From contig NC_088295.1 of NCBI RefSeq assembly GCF_032854445.1, positions 83,374,644-83,438,643 on the forward strand: a stretch of 64,000 nucleotides of DNA, given 5' to 3'. The position numbers and the translations under genes are program-made. Origin of the DNA: Liolophura sinensis (Eukaryota > Mollusca > Polyplacophora > Chitonida > Chitonidae). Below are positions 47,589 to 58,610 of the stretch, piece by piece (positions within the stretch are counted from its first letter, which is position 1; each line of letters starts with the position of its first letter). A model generated the notes under the pieces. The model was not told the DNA's origin, did not search any database, and was given only the letters and a program-made list of their open reading frames with translations.

Positions 47589-47812
47589 GCACCACAATGA
47601 CTCATGAGCCTCTCCAATGTGGTATGCTCTGAGTTCAAGCCCAGCTCATACTGGATTCATCTCCGGTTGTACGTAGGAAAGCCTGTCAGCAACCTGTGGA
47701 TGGTGGTTGATTTCACCCTGGCACTGCCAAACTTCCTCTCGCAATAATGCTTGACGCTGCCGTATGCGCGAAATTTTTCAGTGTGGTCTAAAACACCAGT
47801 CCATGCAATAAG
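47589..47812 (+). mobile_element. SINE family A, old copy in U2
   Basis: CACCACAATGACTCATGAG, TGAGTTCAAGCCCAGCTCA, TGTCAGCAACCTGTGGATGG and a worn tail ending CACCAGTCCATGCAATAAG. It has the same downstream flank as the U1 copies. Confidence 0.82.
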
Positions 47813-48112
47813 TCAACATGGGATATTTTATTCTATTATTAGATAAATATCTCCAAAAAATTTCTTTTAAATTACATTTTTCAATTTTGTAATCATAAAT
47901 GATAATGTTGTGATCATATTAGCGTAAAGGCTACAGCTCTCCCTAAAACAACACAGAGAAAACATACATTAATTATAAATGAAACTAAATCTGCTCCAGG
48001 AATATTGCTCCTAAGGCTTGGCTAATTACGTGTAGAAATTACATGACATAACTTAATTCAAAATTGTGATGCTAATATTAATTTTCACCCCCTAGCGGGA
48101 ATAATGACTTAT

Positions 48113-48141
48113 TACACATCAACTTACAGTTGATGTGTAAG
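48113..48141. repeat. Hairpin with perfect 12-bp arms
   Basis: TTACACATCAAC, a 5-base loop TTACA, then GTTGATGTGTAA. The paralogous places in U1 (39833-39855 and 41757-41785) do not form it, so it arose in U2. It is too short and lacks promoter features for an RNA-gene call. Confidence 0.85.
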
Positions 48142-48296
48142 AACCATCAGTTGCGAGACGCCTCTTATATTCACAGATGAATCCGGTTTCGTCAAGTCTT
48201 AATCTTGTTTTAATCAAACAAACAAACCGTAACAGATAAGTTAATATACACTAACACACGCAACCGGCGTAACCCATGAAATTTGGAGCATTAATC

Positions 48297-48555
48297 TTGA
48301 AACGTAATCGCTAACCGTAGTTATATTTAAGAAACTGTTCTAATCGTAATCGCTAACCGTAGTTATATTTAAGAAACTGTTCTAATCGTAATCGCTAATC
48401 GTAGTTATATTTAGGAAACTGTTCTAAACGTAATCGCTAACCGTTGTTATATTTAGGAAACTGTTCTCAACGTAATCGTTAACCGTAGTTATATTTAGGA
48501 AACTGTTCTACACGTAATCGCTAACCATAGTTATATTTATTAAACTGTTCTACCT
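48297..48555. repeat. 42-bp minisatellite, six copies, specific to U2
   Basis: The CGTAATCGCTAACCGTAG block starts at 48303, 48345, 48387, 48429, 48471 and 48513, an exact 42-bp period. The matching place in U1 (about 42234-42280) has a single unit with the same edges (AACGTAATGGTAGAAACTG). Confidence 0.93.
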
Positions 48556-49204
48556 GTAACTCTTCCGATGGCCACATGTAGAACATGTAACAACTGTCAG
48601 TCTAACATGAGACAAATACCTCAGCGCCGATAGCAGTTTGTCTGTTGATCCACAGTCCGAGGCTTCATATCCAACGTCAATATTTTCCAGATTAGGAAAA
48701 AAACTAATAAAGACTAATATTTGATAGCACTGATCGATAAACAGTGGATGGGACAAATAGCAAGGATCAAAGATCATACCTTAAAATGCTACTGGAAATT
48801 CTGAAGACGTTTCCTACCCTTTTTATAAAGTATACACTTTATTATGTTTATTAGGCAGTTTAGCTTGGCAAAATAAACTTATTTCTCCTGACATGTTTTA
48901 CTCTCATTAGTTTGATTCCACATACAATGTAGTTGTCAACTTACCGCCATGCTGGCAAAACTTATCCAAGCATAAAAAAGTAATCAATGTAGAGCTATTA
49001 TTTACTAGCCCACTTTAATACCATTGTTGACATTGATATCCATTTTTCAGAAAAAAAAATTACAATGAATTAAAGCACCTTTACCGAAAATATGACAAAC
49101 TGATATAATCAAGGGTTCTCTACGTGACATGACCAATTTTTTTTTGCGATAAAACTATTTATGAGAGCAAGTTAAATTAATTGTCTCTTTAGAAATGACT
49201 CTTT

Positions 49205-49292
49205 AAAGGTCTTAGGTGTGATCCAACGCAGGACTGACCCTGGATCTACCGCCCCCGAAGCGCACGCTCTACCAACTGACTATCGGAGCAGT
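49205..49292 (-). mobile_element. SINE family B, head-end fragment
   Basis: AAAGGTCTTAGGTGTGATCC, CCCTGGATCTACCGCCCCCG and CTCTACCAACTGACTATCGG match the head end of the copy at 40536-40903. Confidence 0.8.
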
Positions 49293-51189
49293 ACGTATGG
49301 TGATCATAATATGAACAACTGTCTATGCAAAAAATTCAAATATTATTGTCCCCTCTCAATACCATTTCTACTGTTTGAGAAACTTGTTTCATTTATTTTC
49401 CTTTGGCGTTTCTGGCTGGTCTATCATACGTTATTTAATGATAAATGACAATCAGTTATATCATAAAATATAACACAACTCTGTTTATGACCAGTCTTAA
49501 AAATATTCGTTTCCAGGGTGTGTAATGGATGTATTGATTTCATTTATTTCATTATTATCACATCTCGTCCAATGGGGTTATGCATTTGTGAGATTTCTGT
49601 TTCCATGAGGACGAGCTGACCTCAATGGCTACCTTACGGTCAGAGCAAGCTGGCCATACATCAGCCCTAGGTCGGTGCCTTAATGAAGACAGTAATTGGA
49701 TAGAACGTTATTACCCTGCGCCTACGCAGGTATACGAGTTGTGTCCCGGGAATATTCCTTACTTCTCTGCCTGTCAAACCCACTATACTGATTATTTATT
49801 TTGTTTCTTAATTTAATTGTTGTTAATCCCATGTTCAAGAATTCCCCACATAAGCGATGAATATTAGTTTTACGAATGAAGGAAGACCGTATTGCCCGAC
49901 GTGAACCAAACACTATTTACTAAATACTGATGAACTTTCCAACACTTCACTGTTGACTTATTTAAACGTGAACTGAATTTCCTGTCCACCAAAGTTTGAC
50001 TGAATGTAGAACCAGTACATCCTTAACTCACTGACGAAAACACTGACACAGAATACCGGGTTTCTGGGGTTTACCGGACTGAACGGTGTCCATTTGTGAG
50101 ATTGATTTGTGCCGCTGTTTGAGACGGGGTATAACAAACACAGTAAAGGTCCAAAGTGTCGCTAACACTGATACTGTAACCGAAAAATGAGGTACTTTGT
50201 ACAAAGCCCATAGATGTCATAATTCATCATAAACAGAGCAAACTTTTAAGAACTCCAGTGCCAAATCTAGTAACTAGATGATGTTAAAACAAGGTGTATT
50301 GTACCCGATTAGTTATCACCGGCTTCGTATTATCACCGTTATTCTTGGCACGCTAGCCGATCGATATGGTAACAGTTGTTTATGCGATCATTGGTGTCCA
50401 AACCATATTTTTATTTTTACAACAATAACACTTGTATTTCAGTCATTGACGGAAGATTTTATTTTAATAAAGTATTTTTATTTGAGATACTTTTTTCTGA
50501 TTTTTCTACATTGCGTAAAAAAGGCGATAGTGAATTGTCATAGCAAGTTGTCATGGAGCATTATATTACGATAAAGCAGCTGTGCAATGAACAAGAGAAT
50601 GCCACGACCTTTTTTCATACTTGTAACATCACAGTGGCGTTCAGAACCTCGGGGGCTTTTTTAAAAAGTCGAATTCATTTCCTCGTCTTTAAATATGAAA
50701 CAGTGTGTCCAGGCCTTGTCACCGGTTTATAGATCACTCTATAATCCGTGTAGGGTATATTCTCTCTATTCCATTACAGTTCTTTTGTTTATTACACAGC
50801 ACAGCGATAGCTCTGGAAATATAGGGTAAAAAACAGATAAGTGTTCTGGAATTGGGAGTGCTCGGAGAATTCACACTTCCTATACCCCAGATGATCTCAA
50901 GGATGGGAGATTGTGGTGTGCTTTCAGGACAGTTACAACCCAGCAATATTTGTTAAAGGTCGCCATTAATTCCCATACACGACTTCCGGGGTTCTCTGAT
51001 TCAAACTCGCGCAGTTATGGAATACATTCCTGTAGTTGTACCATCGTTAAGGTCAAATATAGTTTCAAACATTGATGTCCTACGTCTTGACGAAAAAGTG
51101 AAAAAAAGGCATTTTGTAGTATGTAACTCTACTATAGAAACATAGGTGTTTACTAAAATGTTCAATTCAAAATATTTGTGTTGCATGAT

Positions 51190-51260
51190 TTCAGAAAAGA
51201 ATCGATAATCGTTTCAGATGCTAATCGATAGGAATCGATTACTGATTTCAGATCGGAAAT
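51190..51260. repeat. Degenerate repeats of AATCGATAATCG type, copy 1
   Basis: Variants of AATCGATAATCG / AATCGATTTCAGAT follow one another. The self-complementary ATCGAT core recurs. A related stretch at 51740-51880 lies in the neighbouring sub-copy of U3. Confidence 0.75.
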
Positions 51261-51739
51261 GGATTCGCATCTCTAGTGTACAATACGTTGTGATGGTTTC
51301 TGATTTGATAATATTTGACCCGTCCATTGATGGGAAAAAACATGATCAGTTTTTTTGACCTAATGGTTTTATTGGATACGTTTTCCGGTTCTATAATAAT
51401 ACTTTTCTTGCCTAAATGGTCAGTTCGGCTTACACAGTCGAAGTTGTGCGGAGAAAAAGGTTACATCCTCTGTGCGTGAAATCAGCCTTCTGATTTTTGT
51501 AGGCGTCAAATGGATTTCAGAACTTAAGGGGCCGTTTTTATACAAAAATCCTCTCCTCTCCTGAAAAGTAGAAGCAGTGTGTTTAACACCATCAGAAATG
51601 TCACCGAGTTATAGTCAGCTATAGTTTCAAAGATTGGTGTGCTATGACTGAGACTCCTCAGTTAGCAGTACGTAACCCAACTGTTGATGCACAGGTGTTC
51701 GGGTTACACTTTTCCTTCAAAATATTTCGCCTTGTGTGG

Positions 51740-51880
51740 TTTCAGATACGAATCGATAATCGTTTGAGACTGGAATAGACAATTGATTTTAAACAAAAAT
51801 TGATAATCGATTTCAAATAGGACTCAACAATCAGCTCAGATAGAAATTGGCAATCGATTCAGATAGGAAACAGATCATTC
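51740..51880. repeat. Degenerate repeats of AATCGATAATCG type, copy 2
   Basis: About five loose units of 25-30 bases such as GAATCGATAATCGTTTGAGA and AATTGATAATCGATTTCAAA. It is longer than copy 1 at 51190-51260, so it expanded after the sub-copies separated. Confidence 0.75.
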
Positions 51881-52698
51881 CTTTGTGAGTATAGCACTTT
51901 TCTAATGTAGAACCCGTTTGTGATGGTTTAACCCGTCCGTTGACGGACAAAGTGTCATATTATTACAGAACAGCTGTTGTGCCTCAGTCAGCAGGAGGAG
52001 ACTGAATTGGTTTTGTTTACCTAATGTGCTGCGTTTTCCGGTCGTACAAAATAGTCAGTATTAATTGCGAACTTTTCCCACAAAAAATGTTCAACTGAGC
52101 TTTTGCGAAAAAAAAAAAGGTTACATCATCTATGTACAGAGGTAAAAACGGTATGATAATCTGACAAACCCATGCAGCAAGTGTGCTAACATGTTCATCA
52201 GCTGTTCCATCTATTTTAGGAATCGCGAAAGATCATGAAAAAACTGTGCTATTGATGAGAAAAAAATCGCATTATCATCTATCCCATACTTGTAGGCATC
52301 AAATGGATCTCAGAACTTAAGTGGCTGTTTTTATACACAAATCATCCCCTCTCCTAAAAACAAGAAAACGTGTGTCGCAATCTTGCAGGAAATCTCACTG
52401 ATTTAGTGGACAGTATGTAATGTCGTAGTGATTTATGGAACATTCGCTAGAGCAATACACTGGAAACCAAGATAGATGGTTGTTCTCGGCGTAAAGCTCT
52501 GCGCGTTATGATGCCTTACTACATAACTATACACCCTTGATAGATCTCATTGCAAAAGTCAACGCCTGCTTTTCAGCAGAGAACCTGAATAATGTATCAT
52601 TACCAAACTTCTCCACGTAACTCCCAAATGCTGGAAATCATCAGGAAATATGAAATGATGCAGCAGTTGCATAAGCATGCTCCTTGAATTAAAAGTTC

Positions 52699-52917
52699 AC
52701 CTTATTTATTTTATTTACTTGTTTGATTGGTGTTTTACATTTTGCGGAACCCGGAGGAAACCCATGACCATCCACAGATTGCTGTCATATCTTCCCACTT
52801 ATGGCCGGAGAGGAAGCCGGGATGAGTTGGACTTGAACTCACAGCGATCGCATTGGTGAGAGGCTCCTGGGTCATTACGCTACACTGGCGCGTTAAACAA
52901 CTGAGCTACGAAGGCCA
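52699..52917 (-). mobile_element. SINE family A with tail-side deletion and full head
   Basis: The minus-strand head is complete (GTGGCCTTCGTAGCTCAGTT), and the B box and core are clear. The ACGCCGTACTC to CAGCATTATGG part is lost and replaced by CATTTTGCGGAACCC. Confidence 0.9.
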
Positions 52918-52976
52918 CAAGTCCGCCTTAATAGAACACACTAACTTTTTTCCGAGTAATCTTGTCCTGTACAGAT

Positions 52977-53032
52977 CTGGAATACTTGGGTACCATCTGG
53001 AATACTTGGGTACCATCTAGAATACTTGGGTG
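52977..53032. repeat. 20-bp repeat, three units
   Basis: TCTGGAATACTTGGGTACCA repeated three times with changes only in the last unit. Confidence 0.92.
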
Positions 53033-53904
53033 CCAAGTACCATGACACAGTTAACGTTGGTCCTCTTTTTACACAAAACCATTAACGTTGCTTGTAATCC
53101 TCATAAATATCGATGTGACCGATAAAGGAGATAAAAATGAACCAAAGGGAACGAATGTTGTTTTCTCATGTGTTTCCGACGTAATTGTCCATATCGGATC
53201 TTTTATGCCATACTATGTATACGTTTGTTTACATGGACAATGGCAGTGAAAATTTGCTTATACCTAGCAGGAACTCATCTGAAATTATTCAGGGAGCATT
53301 ATATAAAACATAGTAGGAGAGCTCTCGCAAACTATGCCATGGACGCGAAAGGGCCACTGTATCAGCTTCCTCTTATTCGTCACAATCAAACGGATCTCAG
53401 AATTTCAGGGGCTATTTTTATATTCTCAATTTATTTTCTCTCCTGTGAACATGAAATGTGTATCCACAGATGTGGCGTATTTCGGACAGTCTATAAATCC
53501 CGAAAGGATTCATGAAAAATCCAAAACGGCATTAAATTTGAGGACAAGATTATTTAGGCTTTATGTAATGCCGTGAAGGGCAGAATACATTATTGAATAC
53601 AAAACAACACAAAAAAGGCTTATTTTGTCACATTTTGGGGGATATTTTCACCACTTCGACATTTACCCAAAGTAGTGAAACTTGCTGGTAGAATATTTAA
53701 TCTACCCATTGCCATGACCTAGTTCACGATGACAATACTTTCCCATAGAAGCCATTAAAGTTCCTTATTCACGACTCCCTAGCTGCCCATTCTCCTCAGT
53801 AACTGAGCTGGCACGCGTATAAACATACTGACTTGTGCATCTGTACCCATTCTGCTCATCACATTATGTCCGTGCCTCCCGTCTTTCGCCACATTTCTTC
53901 CATC

Positions 53905-54085
53905 CAACATACATACACCACTCCGGTTATTTCGACTCAGCATAAACCACTTCAGTTATTTCGACTCAGAATACATCCATCCGGTTATTTCGGCTCAACA
54001 TTCACCATTCCGTTTATTTCCGCCCACATACACCATTCCGGTTTCTTCGAAACAATATAAGCCGCCCGGTGTCTTCCACACAGTA
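53905..54085. repeat. 30-bp minisatellite, about six copies, specific to U3
   Basis: Units of the type CATACACCACTCCGGTTATT + TCGACTCAG. The matching place in U2 (46495-46560) has only one to two units between the same flanks (CGCCATGTTTCTTC and CCGCCCGGTTTCTTCCAC). Confidence 0.9.
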
Positions 54086-54455
54086 TGTTGACCAACATGG
54101 TATACATTTGAAAAGAATTTGAAAAGGACGTTGAACGATAATAATAAATTGTGTAGTTTGGAAGGATTTTGTATGATTTTCTTTGGATTTTTGTAAAATT
54201 TTGAAAGTGACGTTGAACGATAATAGTGTAGTTTCTTTTATCTAAATGGAGAGGTTTTCTGCAAAATGACACATCATTACCGCACTCGCTGACAATTATT
54301 ATCTGTTCAATTGATTCTAAAAATTGTCTCTTTTCTGAGTTTCTCCTACATTGCCGTACTTCAAACTCTCAAACTCTTGTGCTCCTCATAGCACAAAAGT
54401 GTTTGTGTTTGCATTCGTGATTGATTTTACTCATAGTTCTAAGAACAGTTGTCAT

Positions 54456-54467
54456 GGGGGGGGGGGG
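54456..54467. repeat. Poly-G tract
   Basis: Twelve G in a row; low complexity, with possible length error. Confidence 0.9.
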
Positions 54468-55209
54468 ATTTATTACAGAATTTCAAGAGTTTATACTGAA
54501 CACTTAATACTTACACACTATATTTTTGTGCTATCAGCGGATTTGCCTTTAAAAAACGAACACAAATGTCGTTGTGTGTTGTGGTGCCTACGGAGAAGCC
54601 TTTCTATGTCGAATGCTTTTATGCTAAGTATAAACGAAATGCTGGGTTTCATCAAAGTCATACCACCAAGAACATGTGACAGGATAATATATGAACCAAA
54701 GAGTTCACAGCCATTCTGGTGGGCGTTAGCCATTTAGTAATCATTTAGATTTGTGGCCATATTCTCCTCGGCCACACTCTGTCTCTTGACGACAGGTGAG
54801 CTCCGGAAGATGCTCTGATAATGCCCTAGCGACAGGCGTCTTGAGATGTGAGATTTCCGATGTCTCAATCTATTCAGTCGCCATCGACATCTTGTGTATT
54901 CCTGCAACAACATTCCTTCCCTGTGTTTACATGTGAGCAGTGATTGTGAGGTGTTTTAATTGTCATATACCTTAAAGTAATGTGAATGAAAAACGATCAC
55001 CTGTCTTCATCTGACTTAATTCAGCAAACATTTAAGATGTGAACTTTCCTAAAATGTGAGTCTGGCTTAAGCTGCTCCAAAAATATTCTTAAATTTAGAC
55101 TATTTCTGTGATGTTAGAATATATTCTGTTATTGCAGCTGAGTATTCTGTTAAACATACATGTATCACACACATTCTGTTAATTTAAGTGTTAAGTTAAG
55201 TATTAAGTG

Positions 55210-55412
55210 GATAGTGCAACGACTGGTTGACCCGTATCAGTGTTATACCTTGAGCGGGGCAGGTTACTTGCCTTCGATAAGGAGGACTAGACAAAAGAGC
55301 GGTGGAAATCCGTCCTGCAACAAGGAGGCACATTACACGTACATGTACTCTAAGGACTCCTTTGTCGTCATATGACTGAAAAATGGTTAAGTACGACGTT
55401 AAACCTCAAGTA
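55210..55412 (+). mobile_element. SINE family B, head missing
   Basis: AGTGCAACGACTGGTTGACC, GGTGGAAATCCGTCCTGCAA and CGTCATATGACTGAAAAATG, ending TTAAGTACGACGTTAAACC + TCAAGTACTCACC. It is the reverse orientation of the copy at 40536-40903 and lies in U3. Confidence 0.88.
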
Positions 55413-56570
55413 CTCACCCTTCATTCACGCCATATCAGAGTGCACCACGTACTGGTCAGTCGGGTTTATCATGCCGTGCATGGCGCTCCAGTGTGGCACT
55501 GCTGCCAATGTGTCGGGGAGGTACCGATCTGGTGCGAAGAGAGCCTTTACTAATGTCACACAAATAATGATAAAAGCGATGTTAAACAATAATCAATCAA
55601 ACAAACCGTGACACATAAGTAAATAAGTATATAGACTGAAAGATTACATGAAGGAAAACGTTGCTTACGTCAGTGCCTCTTTTATGAAGTCTACACATTA
55701 TTGTGCTTGTGAGGTCAGCCATTCAAGGATATAAGGATATAAACTTAGTTTTATCAGGCCTCGTTCTGGTGTAATTTTTAACAAATCTCAAATTCCTGCC
55801 AAAATTTACTTGCACAGGTTGATTTCGCTCAATCGTCAACAAATCTCCAGACAACACGGGAATACTTAGCCAATCAGAATAACTGAATCAGTGCAGAGTT
55901 ATTATTTCCTAGCCCACTGTAATATCACTGTTGACACTGGAATGTCTTTTTAAAGAACAAAATATATTACATTAATTCAGGTTTACTCAAAATATGACAT
56001 ACAATCAAGGGTTCTGTACGCGAGATAATTTCGCCTAACCCCGATGTCCTCTGATAGGTTTCACGATCTGGCAGCCTGTGTGAGATTTTTACGATTCCAT
56101 GTGAACTAGCTGACCCGGGATGAAACCTTACAGTCTACAAAAGCTCACCATACGTTTCCTTTTACAACTAGACGCCCCAGTCTATGTGTTTCAATTACAA
56201 AGCTGTTGTCCAGGGTCTAAAAAAACAAAACATTCCTCACAGTCAGCCATATCGGTCGGGTTAAGCATGCCTGTGTAATGGATGTATTGGTTTTATGTAT
56301 ATAATTAAACATGACTTCTCATCAAAGCGGTTATACGCGAAATAATTTCGCATTACCATGGTGTCTGACAGTTTTCAAGGTTTTCTAGCCGATTTTGTGA
56401 CATTTCTTCGATTCCATGTGGACTGGGTGACCTTATGGGAAACCTTACGCTTTATGTAAGCTGGCAATACATCAGCTCCTAGAGAATGGTGCCTTAATGA
56501 AGACAGTAATTGGATAGTACGTTATTAACCGCGCCTACGTAGAGAGAAAGCAATTACAAGTTGTGTCCTG

Positions 56571-56770
56571 GGCCGTATTTATTAAAAGTCTTCGGACTTG
56601 AGACAAAAAAGTCAAACACAGCTGCAATTAAAATGTTTGTTTAGGAAGTTTAAAATGTATACCCTGATTCTGTTCTGCAAAGTTCTTTCTTTTTTCAGAC
56701 TTGGGCTTTTCAAGCGCTTGCAATTTATAACTTAAGTGTTAGGCTGATTATAAATACGAGACCAAGACAT
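56571..56770. mobile_element. About 195-bp MITE-like insertion specific to U3
   Basis: U1 (about 44039) and U2 (about 49749) read straight from GTGTCCCGGG-type sequence into ATATTCCTTAC-type sequence. U3 has about 195 bp between the same two words. The insert begins CCGTATTTATTAAAAG and ends TTATAAATACGAGACC, which are partly inverted copies (CGTATTTAT). No coding capacity. Confidence 0.7.
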
Positions 56771-58000
56771 ATTCCTGACTACTGTTAAAAAAACACCATG
56801 GTGATGTATTTATTTTGTTTCTTTAGTTAATTATTGTTAACCCCATGCTCAAGAATTCCCCACACATGCGATGAAAATTAGTTTCATGGATGAAGGAAAC
56901 CGTATTGCCCATTGTGAAGCAAACACCTTCCACAAAATATGCTGACGAACGTTCCCACACGAGACAAAAGTCATATTGTCTACAATCTACAGCGAACTTC
57001 ATGTATAACAAAAGACAGCACCGTCGACCGCTCTTTGCTAACATAGCCCCAAGAACATTCGAAGCAAGGGTCTTGTCCTCAGCTTGAAATAGCCTTTGCA
57101 TCCGTATAACAGTGCGATGAGCTTTACGAATTCTATGTAACGGTAAATCTAGGTTCTGGACAGAACAGATATTCTCAGGACAGAGAATGCTTGTGTGAGG
57201 CCGAGTATGGGAGTCATCTGGTCGTCTGATTGTTAATGAGTGACACACACAGCTGACAGTTCCTCGGGTATTGACACAGTACACATTCTACCTCAAACAG
57301 TTTAGGTGTCAGTATAGTGGACGTACAGGCTTCACGATCAAATTAAGGTACATAGATCACTTAATCCTCCAGTCTGAACACATGTGTCATCCTCTGCGAC
57401 GGAGAAACACGATTTGTGTCATGCTATACTCGCTCTATTTCTAACGGTGTGAATAAAGCACATAGCTCAGGTAACCAGACATCATAAATAAACACATTTC
57501 AAAACAAGGCAATAAAAAACACACACTCACGAAACCATAACATCCCTGGCGACGTCGGTGATCTATTGGCCCACCTTGTTTTTGGATGGTGTACATGCAG
57601 AACGCCACTTTTGTAGGCTATGGTATGGTGTGATTTATCGATATTCATAGATATGGTTTATGAATGTCGATTATTCCTGATTAAATGTTAATTTTACTCA
57701 CCACTCCCGTGGGCGTTCTCAAAATAAAAATCCAAAGAAATTCTCTTCATAACATTTACTGTTGGTTACCCCTGAAACCTCCCCATAAATAACAGATACG
57801 CAAGAGCAATCTACAGCTAGAGATGCTTGGACACGTTTCAGGAAGTATACGTTAAGCGCGTCTGGCGTATCTTCCACGACATCACATTTTGAACACATAC
57901 ACTACCACGGTCAGTGTGCTTGAAGAAATGTTTAAACTTGTAGAACTTGCAGAACTATGGGCGAGCCCTTGCCACCTAAGTATTACCGACACAGAAGTAT

Positions 58001-58180
58001 CATGCCGAAGGCTCCAGACAACTCATCCAGTCACATCATAATGGCACCGGGCCAACCAGTCATGTTTCCTCGCTCCAACCTTTCAGTGCTGAGCGCCAAA
58101 CGAGGCAGCAATATGTACCATTTTTAAAGTCCTTGGTATGACATGACCCGGGTTTGATCCCAGTTTTACCGACATCGAGT
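58001..58180 (-). mobile_element. SINE family C, partial
   Basis: Read in reverse: GGTCATACCAAGGACTTTAA-like sequence, CTGCCTCGTTTGGCGCTCAG and AACATGACTGGTTGGCCC. The body matches 21020-21242. The tRNA head would lie to the right and is worn. Confidence 0.78.
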
Positions 58181-58257
58181 CTTCGCAAATAAAAAGCTAG
58201 ACAATTTTTCTGCATGAACTACTTATATTCCTTTAGAGCGTGTAAACGGTATCGAAA

Positions 58258-58610
58258 ATGTTTAGACGACGTTGTCTATAATGTACAGTAACTGTTTACA
58301 CGACGTTATCCAGGAACTAAGTAAACTGTTGAGACGACGTTGTCCAGAAAAAATAGGAACTGTTTAGACGACGTTATCCAGAAAGTACAGGAACTGCATG
58401 TTCAGACAACGTTATCTAGAAAGTATTAAAGCTGTTTAGACGATGTTATCCGGAAAGTAATGGAACTGTTATGACAACGTAACCCAGAAACTATATGAAC
58501 TGTTTAGACGACGTTATCCAGAAATTATATGAACTGTTTAGACGATGTTATCCAAAAACTATTGGAAATGCTCAGACAATATTGTCCGGAAACTTTAGGA
58601 AGTGTTGACA
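58258..58610. repeat. 34-bp minisatellite, about 10 copies
   Basis: GTTATCC-type words at 58271, 58305, 58339, 58373, 58411, 58445, 58479, 58513, 58547 and 58581: a 34-bp period with one 38-bp step. Unit of the type CTGTTTAGACGACGTTATCC + AGAAACTATATGAA. Confidence 0.95.

Larger units (their letters stand above)
44530..49995. repeat. Segmental tandem repeat, unit U2
   Basis: Second copy of the locally duplicated segment, about 5.5 kb. Blocks in the same order as U1: 44.88 kb TTGTACCCGATTAGTTAT, 45.39 kb core, 46.3-46.7 kb, 47.12 kb GCGTTAGTCATTTAG, 47.88-48.65 kb, 48.78-49.12 kb, 49.57 kb, 49.7 kb. It lacks the extra 39-42 kb duplications of U1. No conserved ORF. Confidence 0.8.
49995..57010. 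repeat. Segmental tandem repeat, unit U3
   Basis: Third copy, about 7 kb. It opens with CTCACTGACGAAAACACTG and TTGTACCCGATTAGTTATC (50.29 kb). It then holds four versions of the core block (about 50.65, 51.53, 52.31 and 53.39 kb) where U1 and U2 have one each. It continues with 53.69-54.3 kb, 54.72 kb, 55.5 kb, 56.0 kb, 56.33 kb and 56.53 kb, and the match ends near 57010. No conserved ORF. Confidence 0.78.
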
